Positions 1 to 9,446 of a DNA stretch of 64,000 nucleotides are shown one piece after another. A model generated the notes under the pieces. It was not told where the DNA came from. It did no database searches and worked only from the letters and a program-made list of their open reading frames with translations. Each line of letters starts with the position of its first letter. Positions within the stretch are counted from its first letter, which is position 1. The stretch lies in NCBI GenBank assembly GCA_963782415.1, contig CAWAJT010000006.1, forward strand, positions 62,001 to 126,000, in the 5' to 3' direction. The position numbers and the translations under genes were made by a program. Source of the DNA: Bog-473 sp963782415 (GTDB lineage: Bacteria; Actinomycetota; Acidimicrobiia; Acidimicrobiales; RAAP-2).

Positions 1-2009
1 ACATCTTGGAGGACGCTGCCGATCCAATTGAACGTGTAGCGCAGGCGTCCGTCCTTGACATAGAGGCTGTGGCCGCCCGGCACGCCCCCGGCCGCCCAGA
101 TCACGCCTTCGACGTCTCCGGACCCGACTCGCACCCCGGCCGCGATGGTGTAGGACCGTCCGGGGATGGCCGGGCCGGCTGATTCGGGCACGTCCGCGCC
201 GTTGGGATAGAAGACGTACTGGTCGCGGGCGGGTCCGCCTCGCGGGCGCTCGGCGAGGACTTGTTCGATCGCACTTCGGTCGTCGAGCGGCAGGCCCTTG
301 TAGATGCCTGCGTAGTAGAACCACAGGCCCTTCAGACGGTCGAGCAGCTCCGGGTGGTCCTTTGCCACGTTGGTGGACTGCGAGCGATCGGTTTCCAGAT
401 GGAAGAGCTCCCACTCGTCCTTCTCGAAGTTGCCCCAGCTCGACAGCGGCGGGTGCACCGTCGAAGCGAGCCACCCGTCATCGTAGATGGAGCGCTGCCC
501 GAGCATCGTGTAGAACTGGGTCCGCTTGCCCGGCACCTCAGGATCGCTCAGGGCTGCGGCGAAGCTCTCGCCCTCAATCGGGCTCTGCAGGTACCCGTTG
601 ATGACGTCGGGTGCTTCGATGCCCAGCAGTTCGTAGATGGTCGGTACCAGATCCACCGCGTGAACGTATTGCTGGCGCGGCGATGTTGATGCGTCGATCT
701 TCATCGGCCAAGACACGATGCACATGTCGGCGACCCCGCCCTCCTCACCGGCCCATCGCTTCCAGTAAGGGAAGGGAGTGTCGAAGGCCCAGGCCCAGCC
801 CGTGTTGTAGTGGTTGTTCGACGCCGGGGTGCCGAGTTCGTCGATGTGCGGGAGCGTGGCCGCCGTGGTGTCGGGGATGCCGTTGAAGAAGCGCCACTCG
901 TTGAAGCTGCCGTTCGGACCGCCCTCACCACTGCCTCCGTTGTCCGAGACCACCACGATGAGTGTGTTGTCGATCTGGCCGGACTCCTCGAGGTAGTCGA
1001 GAAGGCGACCGATGCGGTCGTCGTTGTAGGAGATGTAGCCAGCGAACACCTCGGCCATCCTGACGAACAGACGCTGCTCGTCCACGGTCAGCGAGTCCCA
1101 CGGCCGGACGGTGTCGAGCGGCGGCCAGGTTTGTCCGTCAGGGCCGGTCCGTTCGGGCTCACCGTGGGGGTTGATCGACGAGAGTTGGGTACCCTCTGGA
1201 AGCAGGGCCAGCTCGATCTGGCGACTCAGAATGCCCTCCCGGATCGCCTCGTAGCCTTGATCGAAGACGCCTTTGTACCTGTCGGCCCACTCGAGGGGGA
1301 CGAGATGCGGCGCGTGCCCCGCCTGGGGGGCGAAGTACATAAAGAAGGGCTTGTCCGGATCGATCGTTCTCGCGTCGCGGATGAACTCGACCGCCTTGTC
1401 GGCCATGTCGTCAGCGAGGTGGTAGCCGTCCTCGGGCCGGCCCGGAGGCTCGACCGGGTGGTTGTCGTAGACCAGGTCGGGGAAGTACGAGTTAGTCTCT
1501 CCGCCGAGCCATCCGTAGAATCGTTCGAAGCCGCGTCCGAGGGGCCAGCGCCCTTTGTAGGCGGCCAGATTGCACTCCTCGCCAGGTGTCAGGTGCCACT
1601 TGCCGACGCAGTACGTGTTGTAGCCACGAAGAGCGAGGACTTCGGAGATGAAGCCGTTCTCGAAGGGGATCCGCGTCGAGATCCCAGGAAACCCCGAAGC
1701 GAACTCGGCGATAGTGGCCATCCCGTTCGACGTCGCGTTTCGCCCCGTCAGCAACGAGGAGCGGGTCGGTGAGCACAGCGCCGTGGTATGGAAGTTGGCG
1801 AACTTCACACCTCGTTCGGCAATACGCGCCATGTTCGGGCACTCGACGGGTCCACCAAAGCAATCCATGGTGGCGTACCCCAGATCGTCCCAGGCGATGA
1901 TGAGAACGTTGGGCGAACCCTTTGGGGCCTCGGGAGCGAGAAATGGAGCCCAGTCGGGCTCTGAGTCCCTGACGTCGACGGCGATCCTGCCTCTGAACTG
2001 CTTCGCCAT
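1..2009 (-). CDS. Type I sulfatase (arylsulfatase-like), C-terminus outside window
   Basis: The reading frame is open from an ATG at 2009 to the left edge, about 669 codons, so the end of the protein is missing. Near the N-terminus is the metal-binding stretch NVLIIAWDDLGY. At about residue 79 is CSPTRSS, the C-x-P-x-R signature of type I sulfatases, in which the Cys is converted to formylglycine by a separate maturation enzyme. The family hydrolyses sulfate esters. The length suits the large arylsulfatase subfamily with a C-terminal extension. There is no obvious signal peptide, so a cytoplasmic location is likely. A GAAGGGA Shine-Dalgarno about 9 bases upstream supports the start. The substrate cannot be inferred. 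Confidence 0.93.
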   Translation of the reverse strand, partial: MAKQFRGRIAVDVRDSEPDWAPFLAPEAPKGSPNVLIIAWDDLGYATMDCFGGPVECPNMARIAERGVKFANFHTTALCSPTRSSLLTGRNATSNGMATIAEFASGFPGISTRIPFENGFISEVLALRGYNTYCVGKWHLTPGEECNLAAYKGRWPLGRGFERFYGWLGGETNSYFPDLVYDNHPVEPPGRPEDGYHLADDMADKAVEFIRDARTIDPDKPFFMYFAPQAGHAPHLVPLEWADRYKGVFDQGYEAIREGILSRQIELALLPEGTQLSSINPHGEPERTGPDGQTWPPLDTVRPWDSLTVDEQRLFVRMAEVFAGYISYNDDRIGRLLDYLEESGQIDNTLIVVVSDNGGSGEGGPNGSFNEWRFFNGIPDTTAATLPHIDELGTPASNNHYNTGWAWAFDTPFPYWKRWAGEEGGVADMCIVSWPMKIDASTSPRQQYVHAVDLVPTIYELLGIEAPDVINGYLQSPIEGESFAAALSDPEVPGKRTQFYTMLGQRSIYDDGWLASTVHPPLSSWGNFEKDEWELFHLETDRSQSTNVAKDHPELLDRLKGLWFYYAGIYKGLPLDDRSAIEQVLAERPRGGPARDQYVFYPNGADVPESAGPAIPGRSYTIAAGVRVGSGDVEGVIWAAGGVPGGHSLYVKDGRLRYTFNWIGSVLQD

Positions 2010-2199
2010 CGGATGGCTCCCTTCATATCAGGTGATCGCTGTCCAATCGGACACGAGGCGCGCCAAAACACGCCCACCACTCACAACCTAGTTGGGTCCA
2101 GCGGCCAGAGTCATTGGTCACAGGCCGCGAGGGAATGCGTCCGCACAGTCCCATCCACCGGTAGGTGGGCAGTTATGATGACCAGGCAGTGGTCGCCGC

Positions 2200-2615
2200 T
2201 CACATACTGTTTGCGCCGAGGGTGGCGGCATGATCCTCAACGCCACGTGCAAACACGGGGCATTCGTCCAAGGATTCGTGCGGGCAGGTCACCGTGTGCT
2301 CAAGGATCGTCTTCGCGAATTCGATCTCAGCGAGTCGTCGATCGAGGTCCCGGATCTTCTTCTGTGCTTGATCCCGCCAATCGGAGGCAAAGGCTCCGTC
2401 AGGGGTCACGATGTTTCGGATCTCACCCAGCGTGAACCCGCCAGTTGGAGAAGATCGATCAGCGCGACTTGTTTGACCGCAGAAGTCCTATAGATCCGCA
2501 TCCCACCCTGGCGTCCGATGGGTTCGAGCATGTTCTCTCGCTCGTAGAACCGAAGCGCGGAGGACGGCTTGCCCGTTCGATGGTGCAGTTCTGCGATCGT
2601 CAGCGTGGCAGTCAT
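2200..2615 (-). pseudogene. MerR-family regulator, frameshifted
   Basis: The N-terminal part, from an ATG at 2615, is a MerR winged-helix domain (TIAELHHRTGKPSSALRFYE). The frame is lost near 2440 and resumes in another frame as FTLGEIRNIVTPDG, continuing through a coiled-coil dimerisation helix to a Cys-containing tail (TCPHESLDECPVF) and a stop at 2200. Joined, the two parts give a normal-length MerR of about 138 residues, so a one-base indel is the only defect. It is divergent from the methyltransferase at 2652 and shares its promoter region. It would probably regulate both genes if functional. Ligand unknown; the tail cysteines could sense metal or redox, but that is inference. Confidence 0.75.
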
Positions 2616-2651
2616 TGACTTGAACTGTACTTCAACCTGCACAATCGAAGC
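2616..2651. promoter_or_regulatory. Divergent promoter region with MerR-type operator
   Basis: Only 36 bases separate the divergent start codons. They contain TTGAACTGTACTTCAA (2620-2635), with perfect TTGAA/TTCAA arms. MerR proteins typically bind such dyads within elongated promoter spacers. Its position directly before the MerR start suggests autoregulation. Confidence 0.55.
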
Positions 2652-3245
2652 ATGGGAAGGAACACCTTCGATCGGATGGCCGGACTTGCGATTGCCAAAG
2701 TCATGGCTCGGATGGATCGCGACGCAGAGGTTGCGGCAATCGAGGTCCTGAGACCGTCTCGGGGTGATCGAGTCCTCGCCATTGGCATCGGACCTGGCGT
2801 AGGTGTGAGCCACTTGGCCAAATCCTTCGACGACATAAGTGTGGTTGGGATCGATCCTTCGGCGGCAATGTTGACCGACGCGCGGCGACGCAACAAGGTG
2901 TGGCTCGAGGCAGGGACAGTGGAACTGGTTCAGACCACTGCCGATGCGCTGGTGTGGGGCGACGGCTCCTTCGATGGAGCCGTCGCCGTCAACAACATCC
3001 AGATGTGGGATCCATTTGACGCCTCGCTTCGTGAAGTCAGTCGGGTACTTCGGCCTGGCGGGCGCCTGGTCGCCCTAACCCACGACTGGGCGCTAAGGAA
3101 GTCGACCGGGCGGGACCCCGAAGCGTGGTTCAACTGCGTCGTGCAGGAGTGCGACAGTTGCCATCTCGTCGAACCTCGGATGTGGCGTGCTAACGCGGAG
3201 GACGGCAAGTCCGTTGCGTTCGAGGCGACGAGGGGATCCATCTGA
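2652..3245 (+). CDS. Class I SAM-dependent methyltransferase
   Basis: A 197-residue protein with Rossmann-fold methyltransferase motif I (VLAIGIGPGVG, about residues 41-51), an acidic motif II end (VGIDPS) and the post-motif LREVSRVLRPGGRLVAL typical of the Methyltransf_11 family. The substrate is unknown. It is transcribed divergently from a broken MerR regulator. The gene is followed within 50 bp by the first copy of the boundary repeat. Confidence 0.85.
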   Translation: MGRNTFDRMAGLAIAKVMARMDRDAEVAAIEVLRPSRGDRVLAIGIGPGVGVSHLAKSFDDISVVGIDPSAAMLTDARRRNKVWLEAGTVELVQTTADALVWGDGSFDGAVAVNNIQMWDPFDASLREVSRVLRPGGRLVALTHDWALRKSTGRDPEAWFNCVVQECDSCHLVEPRMWRANAEDGKSVAFEATRGSI

Positions 3246-3289
3246 CGTGATCTGACGTATGCAGCGCAGGGCATCGAGACCCATGTGGG

Positions 3290-3315
3290 TTTCCCTGTTC
3301 GCCGGGAGAGAGTCA
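3290..3315 (+). repeat. Boundary repeat copy 1 (outlier of the array)
   Basis: Reads TTTCCCTGTTCGCCGGGA followed by GAGAGTCA. It lies between the methyltransferase and the convergent GNAT gene and covers the GNAT stop codon. See the findings for the family. Confidence 0.7.
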
Positions 3316-3810
3316 CTGTGATCGAACGGCGTATCGGACCATCGTCCAGGAAGAGCCGCGCTTCTTTACAGGGACAAAGCCCATTGACTCATAGAGGCGG
3401 CGCGCTGGATTCGCTTCTCTGACGCTGAGACTCAGCGCTGGATAGCCCTGGATATCACTGGCGTCGATGAGTTCTAACAGGAGCCGACGACCAATCCCTT
3501 CGTGCCGACGCGACGCGGTGACGGCGATCGACAGTTCGGGGACATCTTCGGCAACAAAGCCGTGGCCGTGGCTCTCCTCGGTGTACGTCCGATACCAGGC
3601 CGCACCCACTGGCGCGTGTTGTTCTGCAATCAGTCCATAGTCGCCTGGTCTTGGCCATCCAGCGAGGTACATCGAATACCGCACATCGGCGAGCACGTGG
3701 GCAGCGGTCGGTGTCGGCTTGTCGGGGCGCCAGACAGCGGCCTCGCCAAGCATCGTCGCCAGAAAGGTGAAGTCTTCAGGCCCTGCCGACCGATACTGAA
3801 CGTCGCTCAT
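3313..3810 (-). CDS. GNAT-family N-acetyltransferase
   Basis: A 165-residue protein whose centre carries the acetyl-CoA-binding motif A of GNAT enzymes (ELSIAVTASRRHEGIGRRLL), followed by NPARRLYESMGF, the usual motif B. It would transfer an acetyl group to an amine. The acceptor is unknown. It lies between two boundary repeats, one at each end, so it looks like a single-gene cassette. Confidence 0.88.
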   Translation of the reverse strand: MSDVQYRSAGPEDFTFLATMLGEAAVWRPDKPTPTAAHVLADVRYSMYLAGWPRPGDYGLIAEQHAPVGAAWYRTYTEESHGHGFVAEDVPELSIAVTASRRHEGIGRRLLLELIDASDIQGYPALSLSVREANPARRLYESMGFVPVKKRGSSWTMVRYAVRSQ

Positions 3811-3909
3811 GCCAGGCAGTTCAGCAGTTCAGCAGTTACGGCTTGCTCGCGACGATCTCCTGCTGGACCATCCGGGAGGTGCCCACACTTGTCAGGTCCA
3901 GGCCGGGTG

Positions 3910-3937
3910 AGTTCCCACCGCCGGGAGGGTGGCACTT
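3910..3937 (+). repeat. Boundary repeat copy 2
   Basis: GTTCCCACCGCCGGGAGGGT followed by GGCACTT. It has one base fewer in the core than most copies. It lies between the GNAT start and the DUF3303-like gene. Confidence 0.65.
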
Positions 3938-4027
3938 CCCAAGAGCGCGGATGCCTATGGCGGCGGTGGTCCGCCAGAACTAGGTTCTCCACGAGAACAA
4001 ACCCAAGACTCCGACAGGAGGAAGGCC

Positions 4028-4324
4028 ATGGACTATGTCATGTTGCTCCGCTGGAAGCAGGGGTTGACTCGTGAACAGCGGGATGCCGCGCTCATGCACC
4101 GGGCTGGCTGGAACTACCCCAGCAGCGTGAAGCTCATCGCCGAGTACTGGCCGTCGGCTGAGGACCCGGCCGTTGTTTCCATCTTCCAGACCGACGAACA
4201 CGGCGCACTGATGGAAATCGGGTTCACCTGGGGAGACACATTCGACATGACGGTCATCCCAGCCATCAGCGCCGAAGAGGGACTCAAGATTGGACCAGAC
4301 GTAATGGGTCGTAGACAGTTCTAA
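4028..4324 (+). CDS. DUF3303-like small protein
   Basis: A 98-residue protein starting at an ATG preceded by a strong AGGAGG ribosome-binding site. The pattern MDYVMLLRWKQG, then a central PAVVSIFQTD strand and a C-terminal DMTVIPAIS, resembles DUF3303/ferredoxin-like alpha-beta barrel proteins. Function unknown. The assignment rests on general pattern only. Confidence 0.6.
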   Translation: MDYVMLLRWKQGLTREQRDAALMHRAGWNYPSSVKLIAEYWPSAEDPAVVSIFQTDEHGALMEIGFTWGDTFDMTVIPAISAEEGLKIGPDVMGRRQF

Positions 4325-4349
4325 CAAGTCACTGTTAGGGCGGACTCAG

Positions 4350-4550
4350 GTGCCGGAGCCCGGCAACGAGGACAGCCGCGGGCCTGTGGGTCGCGTATTC
4401 GATCTTGTGGCTTCGAGGACCTATGCCGAGTTACACGATGCCCCGCTCGCCTCCGCCGTAGAGAAGGAACTGCGGCAAGCCTTCTTTCCCCGACCGGGCG
4501 ATCCGCACTTCAAGGTCGCCGACGTGGACGCCCTCAATGTTTTCCTCTAG
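4350..4550 (+). CDS. Small hypothetical ORF
   Basis: A 66-codon ORF from a GTG start that fills most of the gap between the DUF3303-like and DUF1810 genes. Its sequence is not low-complexity (VGRVFDLVASRTYAELHD) but matches nothing I recognise, and no good ribosome-binding site is visible. It may be spurious. The rest of 4325-4633 shows nothing. Confidence 0.2.
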   Translation: MPEPGNEDSRGPVGRVFDLVASRTYAELHDAPLASAVEKELRQAFFPRPGDPHFKVADVDALNVFL

Positions 4551-4633
4551 AGGCCTCCTGGCCGTGCCTTACCTGCAACTGAAACGGTCGTCCAGTAGCC
4601 GACTATCCCAGCTCCTCGGGAAGATGTGCAGTG

Positions 4634-5125
4634 TCAGGACCCTCGGACCGTGCTCTCGCGGTGGCGGAGGCGTCGTTGGTCTTGCCCCGCTCCGATGGAC
4701 ACCTTGGCAAGCAGCCGGTCTGTGGCCTCGTCGAGTTCGCCGTCGAAATAGCGGTCGAGCACTCCACGCAAGGCCGGGTCGTCGGGTTCGGCTCGGTGGA
4801 ACATTGTCATCGAGGAACGAAGCTTCATGGCGTCGACCGCCCCGAGGACCTCGGTGGCCGAAATCCCCGATAGGGAGAGGAGTCGGTCTGTGGCCTCATG
4901 CAGGCGCCGCCCGAGGACGGGGTGGGCGAGGTATGCGGCAGCCTCGTCGAGCGACGCCAGAGCGAAGAACCTCGCTGTCGCGCTCGTGCCGAGTCCGGCC
5001 AACTGGGGGAAGACGAACCACATCCAGTGGGTTTGTTTGCGTCCGGCGGCTAACTCGTCGAGGGCGCGCTCGAAAGTGCCCTGATCGTTCTGAGCGTCTA
5101 CGAAACGTTGAAGATCGGTGCTCAT
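4634..5125 (-). CDS. DUF1810 family protein
   Basis: A 163-residue protein starting MSTDLQRFVDAQ. The family core is evident: HWMWFVFPQLAGLG near residue 34, then EAAAYLAHPVLGRRLHEATD and a C-terminal AVDAMKLRSSMTMF. The Arg-rich last 20 residues diverge from the family and may be non-homologous. DUF1810 proteins are widespread small cytoplasmic proteins of unknown function. Confidence 0.85.
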   Translation of the reverse strand: MSTDLQRFVDAQNDQGTFERALDELAAGRKQTHWMWFVFPQLAGLGTSATARFFALASLDEAAAYLAHPVLGRRLHEATDRLLSLSGISATEVLGAVDAMKLRSSMTMFHRAEPDDPALRGVLDRYFDGELDEATDRLLAKVSIGAGQDQRRLRHRESTVRGS

Positions 5126-5240
5126 GCAATCAGTCTCTCTGCTGGGCCGGTTGCTCCGGTTCGCCAATCACGAGTCCCGTGACGCCCGGTGACCCCCCTC
5201 GGGGAAACCGAAGACTCATCGAGAGGCTCCAGCCGGACTC

Positions 5241-5582
5241 TCATTGTGAATCTCGCACATCGAGATAGTCGATGAGGCCGAACACCTCGAAGCGGCGCCG
5301 GATGCGACCTGGACGACAGATGACCGAGAAGGTCCCGCCAGATTCGCGCTTCTGCCGACACACCGACACGAGTACTCCGACACTGCCGGAATCGAGGAAC
5401 GTCGCCTGCGTCAGGTCAATTTCGATGCATGGTGCTTCTGCTACACCCGCGTTGGAAAACATCTCCTGCATGTCCCGAGTCGCCGTGCCGTCGAGTGCGC
5501 CCGCAAACGACACAGTGACCCAGGAGTCACCCCAGGTGAACTCTACGCGGAAAGGGTCCGCATGTTCCCGTTGGTCCTTCAT
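5241..5582 (-). CDS. STAS-domain anti-anti-sigma-like protein A
   Basis: A 113-residue single-domain STAS protein. The core TFLDSGSVGVLVSV contains the Asp-Ser pair that is phosphorylated in SpoIIAA/RsbV-type antagonists. These proteins bind and release anti-sigma kinases. No partner kinase or sigma factor is encoded nearby. It is paralogous to the next gene upstream (5741-6094): both end in LIDYL/LIEYL. Confidence 0.82.
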   Translation of the reverse strand: MKDQREHADPFRVEFTWGDSWVTVSFAGALDGTATRDMQEMFSNAGVAEAPCIEIDLTQATFLDSGSVGVLVSVCRQKRESGGTFSVICRPGRIRRRFEVFGLIDYLDVRDSQ

Positions 5583-5740
5583 CGCCGCACCTCGCCAGGG
5601 GAGGGCCTCTCATAACTCGGGGTCTGTGAGATTGACTACCCAACGACGAGGCGGGCCGAACGTGGGAGCGCGCGCCGACCTTCCAGCATGACGAGTGCTC
5701 GGTTAACGGGAGCGACTTCCGCGGCGGAAGGCCCATCGCC

Positions 5741-6094
5741 TTAGGCAACGTCCTCAACTTCGAGGTACTCGATCAGTCCAGAAATCTCAAGGACGCGGCG
5801 ACACATGTCGCGACCACAGACGATGGAGAAGGTGCCTCCCGATGCTCTCACCCGCTTGCAGGCGGAGATAAGCACGCTGATCCCCACCGAACCCAGAACG
5901 GTGACCCCTGTGAGATCGACTCGCAACGCCGAGGCATTCATAATCCTCGAACTGACGAATACCTCGCGGAGTGCTTCAGCCGAAGCCAGGTCAATCTCTC
6001 CGCTAAGTAGAACCAAGCGGGTTTGGTCGGCTTCGGTGCGCACCTCGGCAGCAAAACTTGGTGACGCCCAGGTCTCTCGGTCTTCCCTCGTCAT
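5741..6094 (-). CDS. STAS-domain anti-anti-sigma-like protein B
   Basis: A 117-residue STAS paralogue. The ATG at 6094 is preferred over an in-frame GTG at 6103 because GGGAGG lies 8 bases before it. The equivalent of the phospho-site loop reads TVLGSVGISVL, so the usual Asp is Gly while the Ser remains. This may change phosphorylation. The C-terminal half closely parallels the neighbouring STAS gene, which suggests tandem duplication. Confidence 0.8.
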   Translation of the reverse strand: MTREDRETWASPSFAAEVRTEADQTRLVLLSGEIDLASAEALREVFVSSRIMNASALRVDLTGVTVLGSVGISVLISACKRVRASGGTFSIVCGRDMCRRVLEISGLIEYLEVEDVA

Positions 6095-6103
6095 GACACC
6101 CAC

Positions 6104-7203
6104 CTCCCGTAGTTTCCGACTGAAGGAAAGCGCCGCCCGGACGTGGCCGGGAGGGTCAATCGAGCAAGATTTTACGCCGAGCCACGGGCGGCTTCAAGGG
6201 CGACGGCGCTCGTGTAACCGCTCCCCCACTGCAGCTCAGCCCGCCTGAGTTCGATCTGCTCGGACTCGCCAGTCTCCGTGCGGCCTCTGTCAGATTTGGG
6301 CTCTGCGCATGGTCTACACGGATAGCCCCCCAGCAGGCAGCCATGGGCCAGCGTCAGCACTGACGAGAGCGTGACCCGGTCGCCTCACCCATCGTGCGTC
6401 GTCGGCCGTCCTCGAAGACGAGCGAGCCGCGCACAGCGAAGCGCTTCGTCAGCGGCCATTGAGAATCCGTCGGAGTTCATCGTCGGTCTCGGCGAACTCT
6501 TGAGCCAGCATCGCTCTCTTGTGCCAGCATCGCTTTGTCGTCCGCGACAACTCTGCGGCCTCGTTCCAAGTTCTCCTCCAACCAAGCCCCGTTCGGCTGC
6601 CTGTCCTTCAGATGCCGGCGCGGTGCAAATGGACAAGGACAGAGCGGTCGATTTTCTTTAGCCATTTCTTATGGCTCCTCAAGTTTGATGGGTTTATCGG
6701 GGGGTAGCACTGAGATGCGCCTGTCGAGCCAAAGTGCTCGTCACGAGGCATTTCTGTTCGGCGGGTGTCAGCACAGGCGGTAGTTGTCCCGCTAGATGGA
6801 GTCGGGGACACTGCCAAGCGAAGACGGCTCCGTCCATTCCCCCCCATCTCTCGTGGGTGGGGCTGTCTTCGCTGTCCTGTGCTCTAGCTTTCTGGAGCGA
6901 CCTTCTATGATGGAGCGTTACCGGTGCAATATTGCGAATGAGGATTTGTCGCCGCGGAACTTCCTCAACGGGATGCTTCAAACCACCGTGAAAGTGCTCT
7001 CGAGGAACCACTTCGTCACCGCCGAAATGACTCTTCAGGGGTGGTGGCTGGTGCGGTCGGTTGAAAGGCCTCGGAAACGCGGTGGAAGCAGAGCGGTACC
7101 CACAACGTGCACAGTGCCTATTTCGGTGGTGTCGGAGGGGCGTTCGGCTCACCTAGTACACCGGCGCTCCTGAGGGGCCGGGTCCAGCTCAGGGCCGCAT
7201 GAA
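6104..7203. other. About 1.1 kb with no convincing gene
   Basis: The short ORFs here on both strands are Arg/Ser/Pro-rich and look like noise. A short perfect hairpin (AGCCAT...ATGGCT) lies at 6660-6676. The left junction of the phage-derived element may lie in this stretch, but I could not find a repeat matching the integrase side. Confidence 0.4.
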
Positions 7204-7389
7204 CTAGGCGAACAGGGCCGCTACAGCAGCGGCCTGCAAACCGATAAGCGTAACGAAGACGACTCTTGCCCACGGTTTCAGAATCCACTGGCCGTCATAG
7301 GTGATGCTTGCAACCTGGAAGAACCCCGCTACGAGAACGCTGATTCCAGCGAGCCCGCTCAGGAGTCCAGCTAGCTGATCGTGGGTCAT
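7204..7389 (-). CDS. Two-helix small membrane protein
   Basis: 61 residues with two hydrophobic segments (about 8-27 and 42-60) separated by a short polar loop. Its position downstream of the phage structural genes and its size would suit a holin, but no endolysin is beside it. It could equally be a host gene. Its start lies 9 bp downstream of the stop codon of the preceding gene. Confidence 0.5.
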   Translation of the reverse strand: MTHDQLAGLLSGLAGISVLVAGFFQVASITYDGQWILKPWARVVFVTLIGLQAAAVAALFA

Positions 7390-7397
7390 CGTCCTCC

Positions 7398-7862
7398 TCA
7401 GGGATTCGGCTGGCCGTTCACCATTGTCGATCCGTATTGCTCACTGGCAGTGATCCGGCAGGATGTTGGAGTTGAGGCACCGTCCGGTTCATTGCCGACC
7501 ACCGAGAAACTCTGATGAACCCCGGGATCGTGATTCTCACTCGTGTCCGTTGTGTCTATATAGCTGTCATTGCCCTGAAGGAACTCATTGCCGCGATAGA
7601 ACGCGGCGGTTACCTTGATGATTCCTAAGTATTGGTATCCGTCAACGCCGAGGTAACCCGACGCATCTGCAACGCCCTCACGATCGAGAGAGCAACGTAC
7701 GGTACCCACGTCGAGCAAATGTCGACCACTCGGGTCAATCGACACCGCTAGGTTCGTAGGTGGCGCCGTGACGTGGTTGTAGATCGTCACCCCAGCGGCC
7801 CCGAGTGCTGCTGCGAGCAGACCTAAGAACACGAGGGTAGGGCCGTACCGCTTCAGGTTCAT
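7398..7862 (-). CDS. Membrane-anchored hypothetical protein
   Basis: 154 residues with an N-terminal transmembrane anchor (about 9-29) and a polar extracellular domain rich in Asp, Gly and Thr, containing two Cys that could form a disulfide. It looks like an MmpS-type or phage-surface architecture, but I do not recognise the domain. Probably cotranscribed with the two-helix protein immediately downstream. Confidence 0.5.
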   Translation of the reverse strand: MNLKRYGPTLVFLGLLAAALGAAGVTIYNHVTAPPTNLAVSIDPSGRHLLDVGTVRCSLDREGVADASGYLGVDGYQYLGIIKVTAAFYRGNEFLQGNDSYIDTTDTSENHDPGVHQSFSVVGNEPDGASTPTSCRITASEQYGSTMVNGQPNP

Positions 7863-8036
7863 GCGCTGAGGCTATGTCCGAGGTTGGCTCGGCGCTCTGA
7901 GGCAGAAGGTCAACTTGTCAAGCTCCAGACGCCGCTTGGTCGGCGTGGGCACCGTGGCGGGGACCCCAGGGCGCACCTTGCCCCGCAGAGCCAGTATCCG
8001 AGCCACCTGTGCCGCCGTGAGTGCCACGGAGCAAGG

Positions 8037-9311
8037 CTAAGCGACGAGGCGCCCCTTTAGCTCCATCTCCTGGGCCCCGGTCATCTGCACGGTCAGGGTG
8101 TCGAGCACGTACAGCTTGGCGGTCAAGGTCGTCGCCGGATCGTAGAGCCCGATCACGTCCTCCACGTCGTGGGCGGGGTTGTCTCGAATCTTCACGTCGA
8201 TGGTTTCCAGGCTCCCCTTGGCTCCGTACCCCTGCGCGAGCGCGATCAGGTCGTTTTGACCTTGGGTCGTGGCCGCCGCACCGGTCACCGAGAACGCGGT
8301 GGTCGGATACGTGCCCTCTCTGGTCGGCAACGTGGACATGTTGACGCCAGGGACCGGCACCGTGTCGTTGTAGAACGTCGGGCTGTTCTGGTCGCTGTCC
8401 CACCAGTAGCTCGCGATCGGCGCGGCGATGTTGGAGCCCTGCGAAATCACCTCGATCACGTTGGGCACGGCGGTGGTCGCAATCGACCGCTGAATTGACG
8501 TGACGATGCTCTCGGCCCCGGTCTCGTAACTGATGCTCGGGGCGGTGGTGTCGGGATTGAGCGCCGGGCGCGCCACGATGGTGCCGTGCACGTCGGCGAA
8601 CACCTCGTATCCCCCGGCGGCGGCCAGGGCCAGTGCGCTCGTCCACGGGCTGTCGCCGATGTTGAACGTCATCTGAGGCGGGACAACGGTGCTCGGTTCA
8701 ATGTTCAACGTGAGGTTGGGCGCCGCGAAATTGAGCAGCGCGGCTAGCTGCACGTCGAGCGTCGACACGCCATCGGTCGCGTAGGGCACGGTGAACTTCG
8801 CCCGGTCGATCCGGCCGCCGCGGTCGCGGCCATTCACTTCGATGTAGACGTTCCCCGAGCCCGGTGCGTTGTAAATCTCCACGTCCTCTATGAGGAAGCG
8901 CCCCAGCGGCACCACTTCGCCGAACACCGTGCTCCCGCCGTTCAGCCACGGCAAGTTGAGCTGCGGCTGGCTCGTGTCCGGGCTCAGCCCCGGCTTCCAA
9001 TACCCCTTGTAGAGGATCATCTCGTTTCCTTCGGGGTACAGCGCGTCGACGCTCGTATTCGGCACCGTGACCGGGAAGGGCCATCCCTCCTCGGGGTCCT
9101 CGGGCGCGGGAACCATCGTGATTTGTTGGGCCTGGCGGCGGATGGCGTTCGTGGCGTCGACAGTGACATTGCCGTCGACCACTTGGAAGTTGGCGACAAA
9201 GACGCCGTTGGGGTCCGTGCTGCTCGGCGGTGTCCACACCTCGGCGTAGCTGACGATATTCAGCGTGTCGGTCAGCATGGCTGGCAACCAGTACTCAGAC
9301 GTGGGCTGCAT
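8037..9311 (-). CDS. Phage hub/baseplate-like protein (DUF5047-like)
   Basis: 424 residues from the ATG at 9311. The N-terminal pattern, with VDGNVTVDATNAIRRQAQQI, GNEMILYKGYW and VVPLGRFLIEDVEI, matches the actinophage DUF5047 family. These proteins resemble tail hub proteins (gp27/gpD-like beta-barrels). The C-terminal half, with repeated beta-strand patterns and DVIGLYDPATTL, continues the hub fold. It is the only tail-type gene I can name in this element. Confidence 0.6.
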   Translation of the reverse strand: MQPTSEYWLPAMLTDTLNIVSYAEVWTPPSSTDPNGVFVANFQVVDGNVTVDATNAIRRQAQQITMVPAPEDPEEGWPFPVTVPNTSVDALYPEGNEMILYKGYWKPGLSPDTSQPQLNLPWLNGGSTVFGEVVPLGRFLIEDVEIYNAPGSGNVYIEVNGRDRGGRIDRAKFTVPYATDGVSTLDVQLAALLNFAAPNLTLNIEPSTVVPPQMTFNIGDSPWTSALALAAAGGYEVFADVHGTIVARPALNPDTTAPSISYETGAESIVTSIQRSIATTAVPNVIEVISQGSNIAAPIASYWWDSDQNSPTFYNDTVPVPGVNMSTLPTREGTYPTTAFSVTGAAATTQGQNDLIALAQGYGAKGSLETIDVKIRDNPAHDVEDVIGLYDPATTLTAKLYVLDTLTVQMTGAQEMELKGRLVA

Positions 9312-9446
9312 CGTTCGGGGCTCCCTCTCGTGTTGCCATTGGGGCCGGTGGTGAGTCATCAGCACCACCGGCCCCCCGGCATCCGCGTCGTGTTGGAGAA
9401 CCCCCGGGAATGAGCTGGGTCCCAGGGGACGACGCGGTGACCTTGA

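Noticed and set aside
5165..5205. Further degenerate boundary repeat near GAGTCCCGTGACGCCCGGTG
   Set aside because: Spacing and core differ too much from the consensus; similarity could be chance in GC-rich DNA.
6104..8036. Left attachment site of the phage-like element
   Set aside because: No sequence matching the integrase-proximal flank could be found by eye; the boundary stays open.
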